From assembly GCA_938001915.1 (NCBI GenBank), contig CALLBD010000016.1:1-64000 (forward strand): a stretch of DNA of 64,000 nt, given 5' to 3'. Source of the DNA: an uncultured Caulobacterales bacterium (GTDB lineage: Bacteria > Pseudomonadota > Alphaproteobacteria > Caulobacterales > Maricaulaceae). Under the pieces are notes generated by a model. That model was given only the letters and a program-made list of their open reading frames with translations. It was not told the DNA's origin and searched no databases. Positions 52,657-62,027 of this stretch are shown here, piece by piece; position 1 is the stretch's first letter, and every line of letters begins with the position of its first letter. The position numbers and the translations under genes were made by a program.

Positions 52657-53841
52657 CTAGCGGCGAACGCGGCTCGGACCCCGACGTTGGTAGGCTGGAA
52701 ACTCTTCTTCTCCATAAAAACCTGTTGAGGGTGTCGGCGAGGACACGGTTGAGTCCTGTGAGTAAGTCGTGCCGTTAGAATATCCTGTCCCATAAGACGT
52801 TCCGTGAGACGCGCTAGATCCCTGTGAATAGGTCGTGCCACTTGAGTGAGAAGAGCCCCCACTGGAATAGGAAGGTCCCGCGGAAGTCGTTCCGACATGG
52901 GACGAGGAGGATTGATAGCTCAAATGCCCGCCATCCGAACGGTAAGACTGGCTGGAACGGATTGTGCCTGTCCCAGGCTGACATAGCACGCGGCGCCACT
53001 CATACCGCTCTGGAGAGATTAAAACTTTAGTTTCGACCTGTCCCATGACGGGAGGAACGGGAACTTGGACCGTTTCCGCGTGACGGACAAGGTCTTCAAC
53101 CTCAATAGAAGAATATTCAGCTGGTACTGGAATTTCCTGAACCCCGCCGGGGTCTGAAACTACTTGTTTTGTGATGGTTTTATATTTCGGTGGAACGGGG
53201 GTTCGAATGACCTGAGGCGGAGCGGTTAAAGCCCGGCGAGAGGTAGTAACTGTTGTTCCTGGTTCTTCCACAAGGCACCAAATTTCACACCCGGGACCGC
53301 AGCTATCGCCGCCGCTTTGCGTGCTCGCATAGGCCCCCCCTTGAAAGCCACCAGAATGCGAGGGGCTACGCAGACGTCCATCTGCGGTAGAATGAATAAT
53401 ATAGCCCTGTCGTTGTAATTCACCTGGATTTCCGCGCTTCCACACAAGGTGCGGCGCGCTGGTTTGGAGGGTCTCTTTAACGGTCGAAAATTGCGGCGCA
53501 GACACGGATAAGCGCTCATGGGCGGGGCGCGTGAGAATACGTTCCGATACACTTCGGTAGCTGGGCTGCCTTACGACATACCGCGTGCTGGCCTCTTTCG
53601 TGAGAATATTTTCAACGCGGGTTCGAAACTGGGCTTCTTTGACGTCAAGTCGAGTGAAACCCTCTGCCGTGACAACAGTCTCTGACCCTGTTGAATATTG
53701 CGCTGGTATTTTAACCTGCGCATAACATTCACCTGGGTTAGCAACGGGCGGCAATGCAGACGGAAAAGATGAATTCCCATTTGCCAATGCTGTCCCTCCA
53801 TAGAATAAAGCTGTCAATGAGCCAGTGATTATACGTCGCAT
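52657..53841 (-). CDS. Secreted protein of seven 23-residue repeats with Ser/Gly/Tyr-rich tail
   Basis: A 394-residue protein with a signal peptide ending ALANG. After PGECYAQV, four tandem 23-residue units run from residue 45 to 136. A Gly/Ser-rich spacer with a CGPGCEIWC cluster follows, then three more 23-residue units at about 214-282. Each unit has a (P/A)xxY/F start, a Val/Glu core and a Leu/Val-Arg end, and each block closes with a Trp-Lys/Arg-Arg cap. Residues about 290-375 are low complexity (S, G, T, Y, Q). The GECYA motif with YEWRRVLC is known from surface or OmpA-linked proteins. Function unknown; likely a periplasmic or surface structural protein. Confidence 0.8.
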   Translation of the reverse strand: MRRIITGSLTALFYGGTALANGNSSFPSALPPVANPGECYAQVKIPAQYSTGSETVVTAEGFTRLDVKEAQFRTRVENILTKEASTRYVVRQPSYRSVSERILTRPAHERLSVSAPQFSTVKETLQTSAPHLVWKRGNPGELQRQGYIIHSTADGRLRSPSHSGGFQGGAYASTQSGGDSCGPGCEIWCLVEEPGTTVTTSRRALTAPPQVIRTPVPPKYKTITKQVVSDPGGVQEIPVPAEYSSIEVEDLVRHAETVQVPVPPVMGQVETKVLISPERYEWRRVLCQPGTGTIRSSQSYRSDGGHLSYQSSSSHVGTTSAGPSYSSGGSSHSSGTTYSQGSSASHGTSYGTGYSNGTTYSQDSTVSSPTPSTGFYGEEEFPAYQRRGPSRVRR

Positions 53842-53875
53842 GAATACCTCCGTCGATGAAATGATAAATGAGCCT

Positions 53876-54226
53876 TCACATCTTGCGCAAAGGCCGATCG
53901 AAATGAAAAATTAAGAGGGGAAAAGCTGTGCCCAAAAGATTGGCGGCCGTATCCGCAAGCGAGCCAGTTCGGCCTAAATTCATGGCGTGTTGCCCGATTT
54001 CGATACCTATTCCAAAAAGAGCGAGACCGATAAATATCCAGCCGCCCCATAATTTGGGCCAGCCAAGGCGCATCAGAACGGCCAAAACCGCATAGGCCCC
54101 GAAGTGCACCAATTTGTCTATATTGGGGACGTCCCCAATTGGCACCGAAGGCCTCAAGCTCATCACCAGAATAACCACCAAAGCCGCAAGGGTCAGGCAT
54201 TTGAACACATGAGAAATATAGGTCAT
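53876..54226 (-). CDS. VanZ family membrane protein
   Basis: A 116-residue protein with four hydrophobic helices and the VanZ-type text DKLVHFGAYAVLAVLM and GIEIGQHAMNLGRTGSLADT. VanZ proteins are small membrane proteins linked to glycopeptide or lipid tolerance in some bacteria; here no such role is visible. ATG 54226 is chosen with AGG about 7 bases upstream; longer starts (54247, 54280) have no ribosome binding site. Confidence 0.82.
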   Translation of the reverse strand: MTYISHVFKCLTLAALVVILVMSLRPSVPIGDVPNIDKLVHFGAYAVLAVLMRLGWPKLWGGWIFIGLALFGIGIEIGQHAMNLGRTGSLADTAANLLGTAFPLLIFHFDRPLRKM

Positions 54227-54491
54227 GCACCGGCCTATAGCTGACATTTTGCGGCATAGCGACGGCAGGTCCAGGGTCATTTTGCGGTAATTCAGTGATG
54301 ACAGTCCTCTACACAAAGTGGTTATGGGAATCAGACCCTTAATTGTGGCTCAAATGTGGCACTAACGATAATTTTAATGAATAAAGGCTGAGCCGCGCCC
54401 TAATAGCGCTGTAAATATGTCGCCGAGGGCTTGGAATCCGCCCCGCAACGCGCCAGAAGCATGTGTCAAAAGGGAATAAAGTGGAAAATTT

Positions 54492-54764
54492 ATGATAGTT
54501 TTGGACCCCAAAGACGTCGCCGACTCCCTAGAGGGATGGACTGGAGGCGATGATTTCATAACAAAAGTGTTCCGCTTCGACGATTTCGCACACGCTTTCG
54601 GATGGATGACCCATATCGCACTCATTGCAGAAAAGATGGACCATCACCCAGAGTGGTTTAATGTCTATAACCGCGTCGATGTCACACTCACGACCCATGA
54701 TGCGGGCGGTGTCACAGAAAAAGATGTCACTTTGGCGAAAGCTATGGAAAAGGCAGCAACATGA
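54492..54764 (+). CDS. phhB: Pterin-4a-carbinolamine dehydratase
   Basis: A 90-residue enzyme that dehydrates 4a-hydroxytetrahydropterin, the recycling step for phenylalanine hydroxylase and other pterin enzymes. The catalytic [20 protein letters not shown] stretch (near 51-70) is the family core. No phenylalanine hydroxylase is adjacent, so it may serve a different pterin cofactor. Its stop overlaps the next ATG as ATGA. Confidence 0.94.
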   Translation: MIVLDPKDVADSLEGWTGGDDFITKVFRFDDFAHAFGWMTHIALIAEKMDHHPEWFNVYNRVDVTLTTHDAGGVTEKDVTLAKAMEKAAT

Positions 54765-56611
54765 TGCGCCATATTTTTTTCACAGCTTTAATCGGGGCCT
54801 CTACCCCCGCGTTTGCGCAAATTAATTTTGCTGCAACCTGCCCGGCAGGCGTCATTTCCGAAATTGACGGTCAAATAATCTGCGCAAAACAAGACACGCT
54901 AGATTTGCTTATCACAGATTTTGAAGCCTCCGAGCTAGAATTTGATATTTACAGACGAGGCCAAGAGGGTGATCGCGACGCACTGAGACAACTCCCGGAT
55001 ATCTCTCCTGAGGCCCGCGATAAGAGAAATTCTATAACGACAGCATTTCTTGCGCGGCACTCAGCGCTCTCCACGACCCCGATGCAGGTCGATGAACGCT
55101 TAAATTATGATCTTTTAGGCTTTGTTCTTACGCAGAGGCAACGCCTAGCCCCTTTTGATACAGCGCGCATTCCTTTCACAAATGACAGCGGTTTTTTCAA
55201 TCAATTGTCTTTTGTCGCGCGGCAAACACAATTCAAAGCTCCTGAGGACTACGAGGCCTACGCCGCGCGCCTTACGCGGCTGCCGAAGTTTTTCGCCCAA
55301 GCAAAAGACAATATGCGCCGCGGGATAAGAACAAATTTCACAGCCAGCGCCGAGATATTGCCAGGCATTCAAGAGATGATTGACCGTATGGCAGATAGCT
55401 CCGCAATCGAGCATCCATTATTTGCGCCCTTCAAAACCTTCCCCGAAAATTTTTCAGAGGAAGACAAAACGCGATTAACAGCGCTTGGGCAGGCAGCCAT
55501 CGACAGTGCGGTTCTACCTTCATACCAAAATTTATCCAAATTTATGCGGGAGGAATATACAATAGCGGCGCGCCAAACAGCGGGCTTGGGAACCAGTGAA
55601 ACTCAACGGGAATATTACCGCGCGGTTACTCGGTTCTTCACAACATTAGACATCGGCCCGGATGACGTACATGCTCTAGGCTTGTCCGAAGTCGCCCGCA
55701 TACGCCGGGAAATGGACGCCGTTATCACCGAAATTGGATTCGAAGGTAGTTTTGACGCGTTTCTAACCTTCCTACGAACAGACCCCCAATTTTATGCGAA
55801 AAGCCGTAAAGAATTACTCATGCATGCGAGCTATATCGCAAAACAGATCGACGGGAAAATGCCTCAATATTTTGGCACGCTTCCCCGATTGTCTTACGGC
55901 GTTATTCCGGTTCCTGAAGCGATAGAAAAAACCTATACAACTGGCCGATATTTCAGCGGGAACCCAGAGCGGGGGCAAGCGGGAAATTACGTGGTGAACA
56001 CCTATAACCTACCTAATAGACCGCTATATAACCTTCCCGCACTAACGGCGCATGAGGGCGTACCCGGCCATCATATGCAAATTGCGATAGGTCAGGAATT
56101 AAAGGGTTTGCCAGAATTCCGAAAAAGTCTTTACCCGAATGCCTTTGGTGAAGGGTGGGGGCTCTATGCTGAAAAGCTAGCAGGCGAAATGGGTATTTAC
56201 ACGACGCCCTATGAAAAATTTGGTCAACTCTCTTACGAAATGTGGCGTGCCTGCCGCCTCGTGGTGGATACGGGCTTGCACTGGAAAGGCTGGACCCGCG
56301 AACAAGCCGAAGCTTGCTTCCTAGAGAATTCAGCGTTGGCGCCACATAATATCAAAACGGAAGTGCAAAGATATATTAGTTGGCCAGGTCAGGCCTTGGC
56401 CTATAAAATTGGTGAGCTAAAAATTCTTGAGCTACGCGGCAAAGCCGAAGCGGAACTTGGCGAAGCCTTCGATATTAGGAAGTTTCACGACGCCGTTCTC
56501 TCTAATGGCGGGATTCCGCTCGAGATCTTAGAAGAGCAAGTGCAACGATTTATCTTCGAAGAAAAACAACGGTTCGCACAATCCCTGCCCGTAACGCCGG
56601 CTATCCCATAA
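54761..56611 (+). CDS. DUF885 family protein (putative metallopeptidase)
   Basis: A 616-residue protein with a signal peptide ([15 protein letters not shown]). The C-terminal half carries [11 protein letters not shown] near residue 429, a variant of the zinc HExxH motif, and an acidic segment [15 protein letters not shown] that resembles the third ligand. The DUF885 family is widespread in proteobacteria and is thought to be extracytoplasmic peptidases. Overlaps the dehydratase gene. Confidence 0.88.
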   Translation: MMRHIFFTALIGASTPAFAQINFAATCPAGVISEIDGQIICAKQDTLDLLITDFEASELEFDIYRRGQEGDRDALRQLPDISPEARDKRNSITTAFLARHSALSTTPMQVDERLNYDLLGFVLTQRQRLAPFDTARIPFTNDSGFFNQLSFVARQTQFKAPEDYEAYAARLTRLPKFFAQAKDNMRRGIRTNFTASAEILPGIQEMIDRMADSSAIEHPLFAPFKTFPENFSEEDKTRLTALGQAAIDSAVLPSYQNLSKFMREEYTIAARQTAGLGTSETQREYYRAVTRFFTTLDIGPDDVHALGLSEVARIRREMDAVITEIGFEGSFDAFLTFLRTDPQFYAKSRKELLMHASYIAKQIDGKMPQYFGTLPRLSYGVIPVPEAIEKTYTTGRYFSGNPERGQAGNYVVNTYNLPNRPLYNLPALTAHEGVPGHHMQIAIGQELKGLPEFRKSLYPNAFGEGWGLYAEKLAGEMGIYTTPYEKFGQLSYEMWRACRLVVDTGLHWKGWTREQAEACFLENSALAPHNIKTEVQRYISWPGQALAYKIGELKILELRGKAEAELGEAFDIRKFHDAVLSNGGIPLEILEEQVQRFIFEEKQRFAQSLPVTPAIP

Positions 56612-56656
56612 AAAAACCCGCCGACCCGTGTCCCATAATGTGACGGGGTCGGCGGG
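56610..56656 (-). terminator. Rho-independent terminator downstream of the first lipo-barrel gene
   Basis: On the minus strand the stem formed by CCCGCCGACCCGT (56617-56629) with ACGGGGTCGGCGGG (56643-56656; one extra G) is followed by a T run (plus-strand A run 56610-56616). It sits between the convergent DUF885 gene and the barrel gene. Confidence 0.85.
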
Positions 56657-56700
56657 AAAATATCCCTACGTCAAACCCCGTAACGGGGCCGACTTAGCTA

Positions 56701-57546
56701 TTAGAAGCGGTAACGACCACGCAATGTGAGCGGTATAGACAGACGCCCGTTACTATTGTTCAAACCGCCTAATTGTGAACCCGCGCCCAGCACAGACGTA
56801 TCAGACTTTAGGCCGCCTTGATAACGTAGGCCTGTTTCCAAACCAATTGTTGTGTATTTAGCCACAGGTGTCTCGATGCCGATAAGACCTGCCGCAGTTG
56901 GAACCCAGCTATCTTCATAGAAACCAATATTTGGGTTCAATGCTGTGTCACCAAGTTGCGTATCTCTCAAAGCAATGTCATCGACATGACTTACGCCAGC
57001 ACGCGCTTCAACGTAAGGGCGGACGCTTTTGAGAATGACACCATTGACAGGACGAAAATACTGACGAAGACCTAGTTCAGCACCATAGGCTTGGTACCCG
57101 GTTAATTCGCCCGACAGGGCTTGGCCGCCGATTGTACCTAAATCTTGAACACCATCGGAACTTGCTTCTTCGTAATGACCTAGAAGTGTGATCTTCGTAT
57201 TGGGTGCCAAGGCATAGGACCCACCAAGCTCTGCACGAACGCCCGTGTTATAAGCTTCGCTAAATGACACTGAATTGAAGTCATTATTTGGATTTGGGTT
57301 CGTACGGCTAGCCGTAATCACATTGTTCCCAACGGGGAATGACGCGCCGATGCCGCCTTCTAAATTCCAGCGGGCCAAACAATTGCCTGTGTGGCACTTG
57401 GATGTTGTCACAGGTTTATGCGCCGCTTGTTGGCTATAATACCCTGTTGAGTTGTTATATTTCGTGGTTGCTTTATTTCCGCCGAGGCCAAGGAAAGAAC
57501 ATCCTGACAAAGCGACAGCCGCTGCTCCGAGCATAAGAATACGCAT
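56701..57546 (-). CDS. Lipid-anchored outer-membrane beta-barrel protein, paralogue 1
   Basis: A 281-residue protein. The lipobox ALSGC places a lipid on Cys16, followed by FLGLGG. Residues about 22-60 form a polar linker (N, T, Y, S, Q) with two cysteines in SKCHTGNC. The rest is beta-rich, with repeated strands such as GLRQYFRPVNG, RPYVEARAGVSHVDD and YTTIGLETGLRYQGG, and ends in LRGRYRF, an aromatic C-terminus expected for a barrel. It shares the end with the two genes upstream. Shine-Dalgarno AGGGTG precedes the ATG. It is the shortest of three tandem paralogues. Confidence 0.8.
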   Translation of the reverse strand: MRILMLGAAAVALSGCSFLGLGGNKATTKYNNSTGYYSQQAAHKPVTTSKCHTGNCLARWNLEGGIGASFPVGNNVITASRTNPNPNNDFNSVSFSEAYNTGVRAELGGSYALAPNTKITLLGHYEEASSDGVQDLGTIGGQALSGELTGYQAYGAELGLRQYFRPVNGVILKSVRPYVEARAGVSHVDDIALRDTQLGDTALNPNIGFYEDSWVPTAAGLIGIETPVAKYTTIGLETGLRYQGGLKSDTSVLGAGSQLGGLNNSNGRLSIPLTLRGRYRF

Positions 57547-57862
57547 AGTATCACCCTATATGTTCCGGATTGGCACAATTGCCGAAGGTTTCCGGTGTCT
57601 CACGGGTCAGCTTTGCAAAAGAAGGGCCAGAAATACCCTGGCAAGTTTTTCACCTCCCAAAATTATTCCCACACTTCACGGCATCACCAAATACCCAAGT
57701 TTCAGTAACGTCGACCGCACCAGCGTATTATCAGCACTAAAGTCTCAATTACCTTGAGGCACCTTAGAGGGGTTAGCTTATTTTCGAGTGAAGTTATGTG
57801 GTAAAAAATCTATGAATCTGGTTTGCATTAAAAAGACCTAATATTGCTGATATATTCAGGCC

Positions 57863-57890
57863 AAAAAAAACCCGACCACAAGGGCCGGGC
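57863..57890 (-). terminator. Rho-independent terminator of the second lipo-barrel gene
   Basis: On the minus strand, GGCCGGG (57883-57889) pairs with cccgacc (57871-57877; one G-T) and an eight-T run follows (plus-strand A run 57863-57870). It ends the 57913-59361 gene. The rest of the 366-base gap (57547-57912) has no gene. Confidence 0.88.
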
Positions 57891-57912
57891 TAAAATTAAA
57901 TTTCGGAGCGCT

Positions 57913-59361
57913 TTAGAAGGCCACTCTTCCGCGTAAATTAACCGGAATAGAGAAACGGTCATCACTTCTTACACCATCGCCCTTCAGGCCATCACGCCAG
58001 CGAATGCCCGTTTCAACACCAATCGCTGCGCGCGGTCCTACAGCCATTTCAGCACCTAAAATACCTGAAGCGGTTGGGCGCCAGCCACTTTCAATAAACT
58101 CACCGGTAGGTGAAAAGACTTCGCCCGTATCAGTAAAGTTCTGGGTAACCTCTACGTCATTATTATAAGTAAAACCGCCGGTTGCGCCAACATATGGGCG
58201 TAATCCGATACCGTTTCCGACATATTGACGAACGCCAGCTTCAAATGTGTACTGACGTAAATCAGTAAAGGAAGCTTCTAAATCACGCTCAACAACGCCC
58301 ATATCCGGCGTAAAAGCTGCAATATTTGGGTTTGCTGGATCAGCAAATACACCCGAGATGAATGAGCCCGCGTCGACCGTCTGACCGCTCTTCTCAGAGT
58401 AAGCAGCAGACGCTAATAAGGTTGTGTTCCGAGATACATCATATGTCCCTGCCCCGCCAATATTGTAACCTTCAGAGAAAGCATCGCTATATTGGACGTC
58501 ATCAAACTCGCCGGCAATACCGGGGCTAGGCGATCCGTCACCTGGATTAGATGGGCTTCTCTCCCGGCCGCTTTTCGCAGCGCCATCAATATCAAATTCT
58601 GTACCGCCGAACACTTCAAAACCGAAAGGCAATGCAGCGCCTACGCCGCGGAGCTGTGGTACACCGAAAGGTGCGGCATAAGGTTGTGGAACGTAAATTG
58701 GCGCGCCAACAACATTTTGCACAGCCGCCCCATTAACAAATTGACCATTTCCAAATTGTGTTCCGACAACATTTCCGCCGAAGCCCGCATTTCCAAACTG
58801 AGCGCCAGCGCCGCCATTTGTAAATACAGTATTTCCGCCGAAGCCACCGCCTATACCTTGCGCGGCTAATCCAGGACTAACGACCCCAGGTCCAAACCCT
58901 GCACCGCCAGCGCCGAAACCGGCTTGACCAAAGCCCGCTCCCCCTGGTCCAAATCCTGCGCCGCCAGCACCAAAGCCAGCTTGACCGAAGCCCGCCCCGC
59001 CTGGTCCAAATCCCACACCGCCAGCACCAAAGCCAGCTTGACCGAAGCCCGCAGCGCCTGGTCCAAATCCTGCGCCGCCAGCACCATATCCGTTTAGTCC
59101 TGCGCCATATGCATCGCCGTAGCCCTGCCCTGCGCCGTAACCTTGAGCAACGCCATAAGCTCCGCCAGCACAACCCGCGTCATATCCGCCGCCATACGCG
59201 GCAGCTTGACCATATTGACCATATGCTGCTGATTGACCTGGAATACAGTTAGCGCCGTAAGCACCACCCGCTGTTCCGTATCCGTTACTCTGACCGCCCA
59301 TGCCCAACCACGAGCAACCTGACAATAAAACCGCTGATAAAGCGCAAGCTGCAAGACGCAT
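57913..59361 (-). CDS. Lipid-anchored outer-membrane beta-barrel with Gly-rich repeat domain, paralogue 2
   Basis: A 482-residue protein with lipobox LLSGC (Cys16), followed by SWLGMGGQS. Residues about 20-240 are a low-complexity Gly/Ala/Tyr/Phe/Gln region. It contains three full and one partial 19-residue repeats (residues 93-159), each with two GFG-type steps. The C-terminal 230 residues are the barrel, with LRQYTFEAGVRQYVGNG, GLRPYVGATGGFTYNND and AIGVETGIRWRDG, ending LRGRVAF. The ATG has a perfect Shine-Dalgarno (AAGGAGG). It is paralogous to the neighbours on both sides. Confidence 0.82.
   Translation of the reverse strand: MRLAACALSAVLLSGCSWLGMGGQSNGYGTAGGAYGANCIPGQSAAYGQYGQAAAYGGGYDAGCAGGAYGVAQGYGAGQGYGDAYGAGLNGYGAGGAGFGPGAAGFGQAGFGAGGVGFGPGGAGFGQAGFGAGGAGFGPGGAGFGQAGFGAGGAGFGPGVVSPGLAAQGIGGGFGGNTVFTNGGAGAQFGNAGFGGNVVGTQFGNGQFVNGAAVQNVVGAPIYVPQPYAAPFGVPQLRGVGAALPFGFEVFGGTEFDIDGAAKSGRERSPSNPGDGSPSPGIAGEFDDVQYSDAFSEGYNIGGAGTYDVSRNTTLLASAAYSEKSGQTVDAGSFISGVFADPANPNIAAFTPDMGVVERDLEASFTDLRQYTFEAGVRQYVGNGIGLRPYVGATGGFTYNNDVEVTQNFTDTGEVFSPTGEFIESGWRPTASGILGAEMAVGPRAAIGVETGIRWRDGLKGDGVRSDDRFSIPVNLRGRVAF
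58885..59085 (-). repeat. Tandem 57-base (19-codon) Gly-rich repeat
   Basis: Three full units and one partial unit of 57 bases inside the paralogue-2 gene, encoding residues 93-159. They differ at a few positions, so they are likely recent expansion by slippage or recombination and may vary between strains. Confidence 0.88.
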
Positions 59362-59508
59362 ATCGGCCTCCTTCTCTTTTTTTTAATTCAAGAACTTCTG
59401 ATTTGTTTTAAAACAGAATATACTTAAAAAAACGTTCCCAAACTGGAAACAAACCCTTAACGAATCCAAGTCTTTGCTTGGTTAACGCTACTTAAATTTT
59501 CACACGCC

Positions 59509-60888
59509 CTAAAAATTGACTGATCCTCGCAATGTGAATGGAACGGAGACGTTCACATCTCCTTTGGATCCCTCGACAAATTCTCCAGCTGAATTTGTGA
59601 AATCAGCGTAATCACGGCTACCTTGGACACGTAGTCCCGTCTCCGCCGCAATCGCAAAGCCAGGCGTTAACTGCCATTCAGCCCCAAAATTTAGCTGACC
59701 TTGGGGCAACCATTGCGAGTCATAAAGCTCTGTTGTTGATCCATCTGTAGGAACAGAGAAGCTGTTGCCTTCTGTCGTTCCAGCACTGAAAGACGTATCA
59801 TAGGACGCTTGTGTTTGATTTGTTTTAAAACTAACGGCATTTACATGTGATACGCCGACAGACGCCCCAACAAATGGCGTAATTGTTTTATATCCATCCG
59901 TTCTAACAATAGGGTTGAAATAACGACGCGCACCGACCTCTAAGTCATACCGCTGAAGGTCTGAGAAATCATAAGCGAAGCGCGCAATCTCTTGATTGGG
60001 TATAAAAGTCTCATTGACGGACGGAGGCCCGTTCGGAGTGAACTGACCCGGAATTTCATCGCCGTTTGCATCAACACTTGGAATCCAATCCTGACTAACC
60101 ACTTGTTCATATAGCGTGGCGTTAACTGTCGAGACCGTGAGGTCTTTGCCTTCCGAATAAGCATACCCACCATTTACAAACACGGTCGTATTATCGTTGA
60201 CAATATATTCTAGGCCCGCTTTCAGGCTGGCGGGCGTCGACCATACATCATCGAAAGAGACCGTCGGGTTGCTCGCGCTTTCAAATGTATTAGGCGCAAA
60301 AATATTCGCGGCATCCTGCTCATTGGCGGTATATCTTGTGGTTGTCACGCGTCCAGAGGCTTGGGAGCCGGCTTCCCGCCCTCTGTTGAAATCTTGAGGA
60401 TTATAACCGCCTGAGGGACTTAAATCATCGCGGACATCGAAATCGAGCAAGCTCCCAGAGATACTTTTCTCAACACCAAGTGACAAAGAGCCCCGTAACC
60501 GCGGCTTTCTTATTCTTTGACCTGAAGTCTGAGCGGCATGCACTGGCGCTTGCCCTACGGCATTTCCATATCCGCCATTTGTAAATTGCGGTTGACCAAA
60601 TTGTGGTTGCTGAGGGAAGCCCCCATGCGCGCCATAAGCGGCATTACCTGGCCCTTGAGCAAATGTCCCGATTGTGACTTGCTCTGGCCGACATCCGCGC
60701 GGAATAGGCTGACGCGGCGACGCGATTTGACAGCGCTGACTAGCCCGTTGACCATATTGGCCATACTGCGCTGTCTTTTGCTTGGCATAGGGATTCGCAT
60801 TTTGGGAGGATTGGCCACCAATAAATGAACAGCCCGAAAGGAGTGCCGTCGACAAAGTTGTCGACAAAATTACAGTTCCCAGACGCAT
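59509..60888 (-). CDS. Lipid-anchored outer-membrane beta-barrel protein, paralogue 3
   Basis: A 459-residue protein with lipobox LLSGC (Cys20) followed by SFIGGQSSQ. Residues about 25-125 are Gln/Gly/Tyr/Pro-rich (QYGQYGQRASQRC, FPQQPQFGQPQF). The C-terminal barrel has RYDLEVGARRYFNP, TPFVGASVGVSHVN and FAIAAETGLRVQGSRD, and ends LRGSVNF. The Shine-Dalgarno GGGGGA precedes the ATG. The order of common blocks (lipid Cys, short Gly step, linker, barrel) is the same in all three genes. It is the first of the three transcribed leftwards. Confidence 0.81.
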   Translation of the reverse strand: MRLGTVILSTTLSTALLSGCSFIGGQSSQNANPYAKQKTAQYGQYGQRASQRCQIASPRQPIPRGCRPEQVTIGTFAQGPGNAAYGAHGGFPQQPQFGQPQFTNGGYGNAVGQAPVHAAQTSGQRIRKPRLRGSLSLGVEKSISGSLLDFDVRDDLSPSGGYNPQDFNRGREAGSQASGRVTTTRYTANEQDAANIFAPNTFESASNPTVSFDDVWSTPASLKAGLEYIVNDNTTVFVNGGYAYSEGKDLTVSTVNATLYEQVVSQDWIPSVDANGDEIPGQFTPNGPPSVNETFIPNQEIARFAYDFSDLQRYDLEVGARRYFNPIVRTDGYKTITPFVGASVGVSHVNAVSFKTNQTQASYDTSFSAGTTEGNSFSVPTDGSTTELYDSQWLPQGQLNFGAEWQLTPGFAIAAETGLRVQGSRDYADFTNSAGEFVEGSKGDVNVSVPFTLRGSVNF

Positions 60889-61238
60889 ATCGTCCCCCGC
60901 ATTCGAATATGGGAAACGGATGTTTTCCCATCATGGTTAACGTTGGGAATGAAGGAACTTGTTTAACAATGGGTTTAGGCGCAGCATTTTAGGCGGATGA
61001 GACTGCGTCTTAGCGGATTTTACGTGATAATTAGACGAAAACAGGGTTTTTTTGGGTGCTGGAGGCTAGGAAAAAAGAAAATTTACACGTTTTGAAATAG
61101 TAAGGGCTCTCTTAATACAGGGTTTTCGGCCAATGATTCGACTAATTTTCGATCTGGGTTTTAGAATGTCTATCTGCCTTATCTGAACCGCTGGCCGGAT
61201 ATATTGCTTTTGCGACAACTTATCTTCAAAGGTGACCT
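60889..61238. promoter_or_regulatory. Divergent intergenic region with ATGGGAAA-N7-TTTCCCAT inverted repeat
   Basis: A 350-base gap between the third lipo-barrel gene and the pyridoxal-kinase operon. An 8-bp perfect inverted repeat, ATGGGAAA (60909-60916) and TTTCCCAT (60924-60931), lies 20-43 bases upstream of the barrel ATG, a likely operator position. AAAGGTGA lies before the GTG at 61239. I saw no gene in the gap. Confidence 0.5.
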
Positions 61239-62027
61239 GTGAGCACGTCAATTCCTAAAACCCTCATCTTAAGCTCGACCGTTGCGAGCTCACGCGTTGG
61301 CGCAAGTGCGGCAAGCTTTTGTCTACAGAGACTAGGGATAGAGACTGTTGTCTTGCCAACAACAATAATGGGGCGTCATCCAGGCTGGGGGAAACCAGGC
61401 GGAGGGGCGACGGATGTTTCGATGCTGCGTGATATTTGGGCGGGCGTTGCGGCGCAAAATATGAAATTTGATGCCGTTCTGACGGGATATATGGGTGAAA
61501 CTGCCCATATTGAGTTCGGAGAGGAGATTATAGATCAGGTAAAAACGCGCAACCCTGAGGCCGTCATTGCGGTGGATCCCGTCATGGGTGACCATGGCAA
61601 GCTTTATATCTCGGAGGAAAGAGCGAAAGCCATTATTGATCGCCTCATCCCGAAAGCGGATTTCATTACGCCAAATCTGTGGGAATATGAGTTTATCAAG
61701 TCTCGCGTGACGGCCCTACCTGACTTACTCATTACGTCTGTTCTAGATGGCGAGAATATTGGCGCGGCGTGGCAGGATAACGAAAATCATTGGCAAGTCA
61801 GTCACACAAAGTTTGAATCGGTGCCGCATGGCGGCGGAGATAGCCTTGCAGCGCTTTTTTTGGGGCGGCGTTTATTAGGGGAATCGCCGGCCACCGCATT
61901 AGCCAAATCCGTGGCCACCGTTTTTGAACTTATGCGAGCGGCTAATACTCTCGACGCAGGTGAATTACCGCTTGTCAGAATGCAGGCCTTTATTAATGAC
62001 GCCATTGCGTTACAGCTGCACCCATGA
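61239..62027 (+). CDS. pdxY: Pyridoxal kinase
   Basis: A 262-residue ribokinase-fold kinase of the PdxY/PdxK type. It phosphorylates pyridoxal in the vitamin B6 salvage path. GRHPGWGKPGGGATD near residue 45, AVDPVMGDHGKLYI near 110 and the anion-hole text HGGGDSLAALFLGR near 195-208 (with the catalytic Asp of GGGDS) fit the family. GTG start with AAAGGTGA just before it. Its stop overlaps the next ATG. Confidence 0.9.
   Translation: MSTSIPKTLILSSTVASSRVGASAASFCLQRLGIETVVLPTTIMGRHPGWGKPGGGATDVSMLRDIWAGVAAQNMKFDAVLTGYMGETAHIEFGEEIIDQVKTRNPEAVIAVDPVMGDHGKLYISEERAKAIIDRLIPKADFITPNLWEYEFIKSRVTALPDLLITSVLDGENIGAAWQDNENHWQVSHTKFESVPHGGGDSLAALFLGRRLLGESPATALAKSVATVFELMRAANTLDAGELPLVRMQAFINDAIALQLHP

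Noticed and set aside
58885-59085. Repeat array as CRISPR
   Set aside because: The 57-base units are contiguous, in frame and encode a Gly-rich repeat; there are no spacers.
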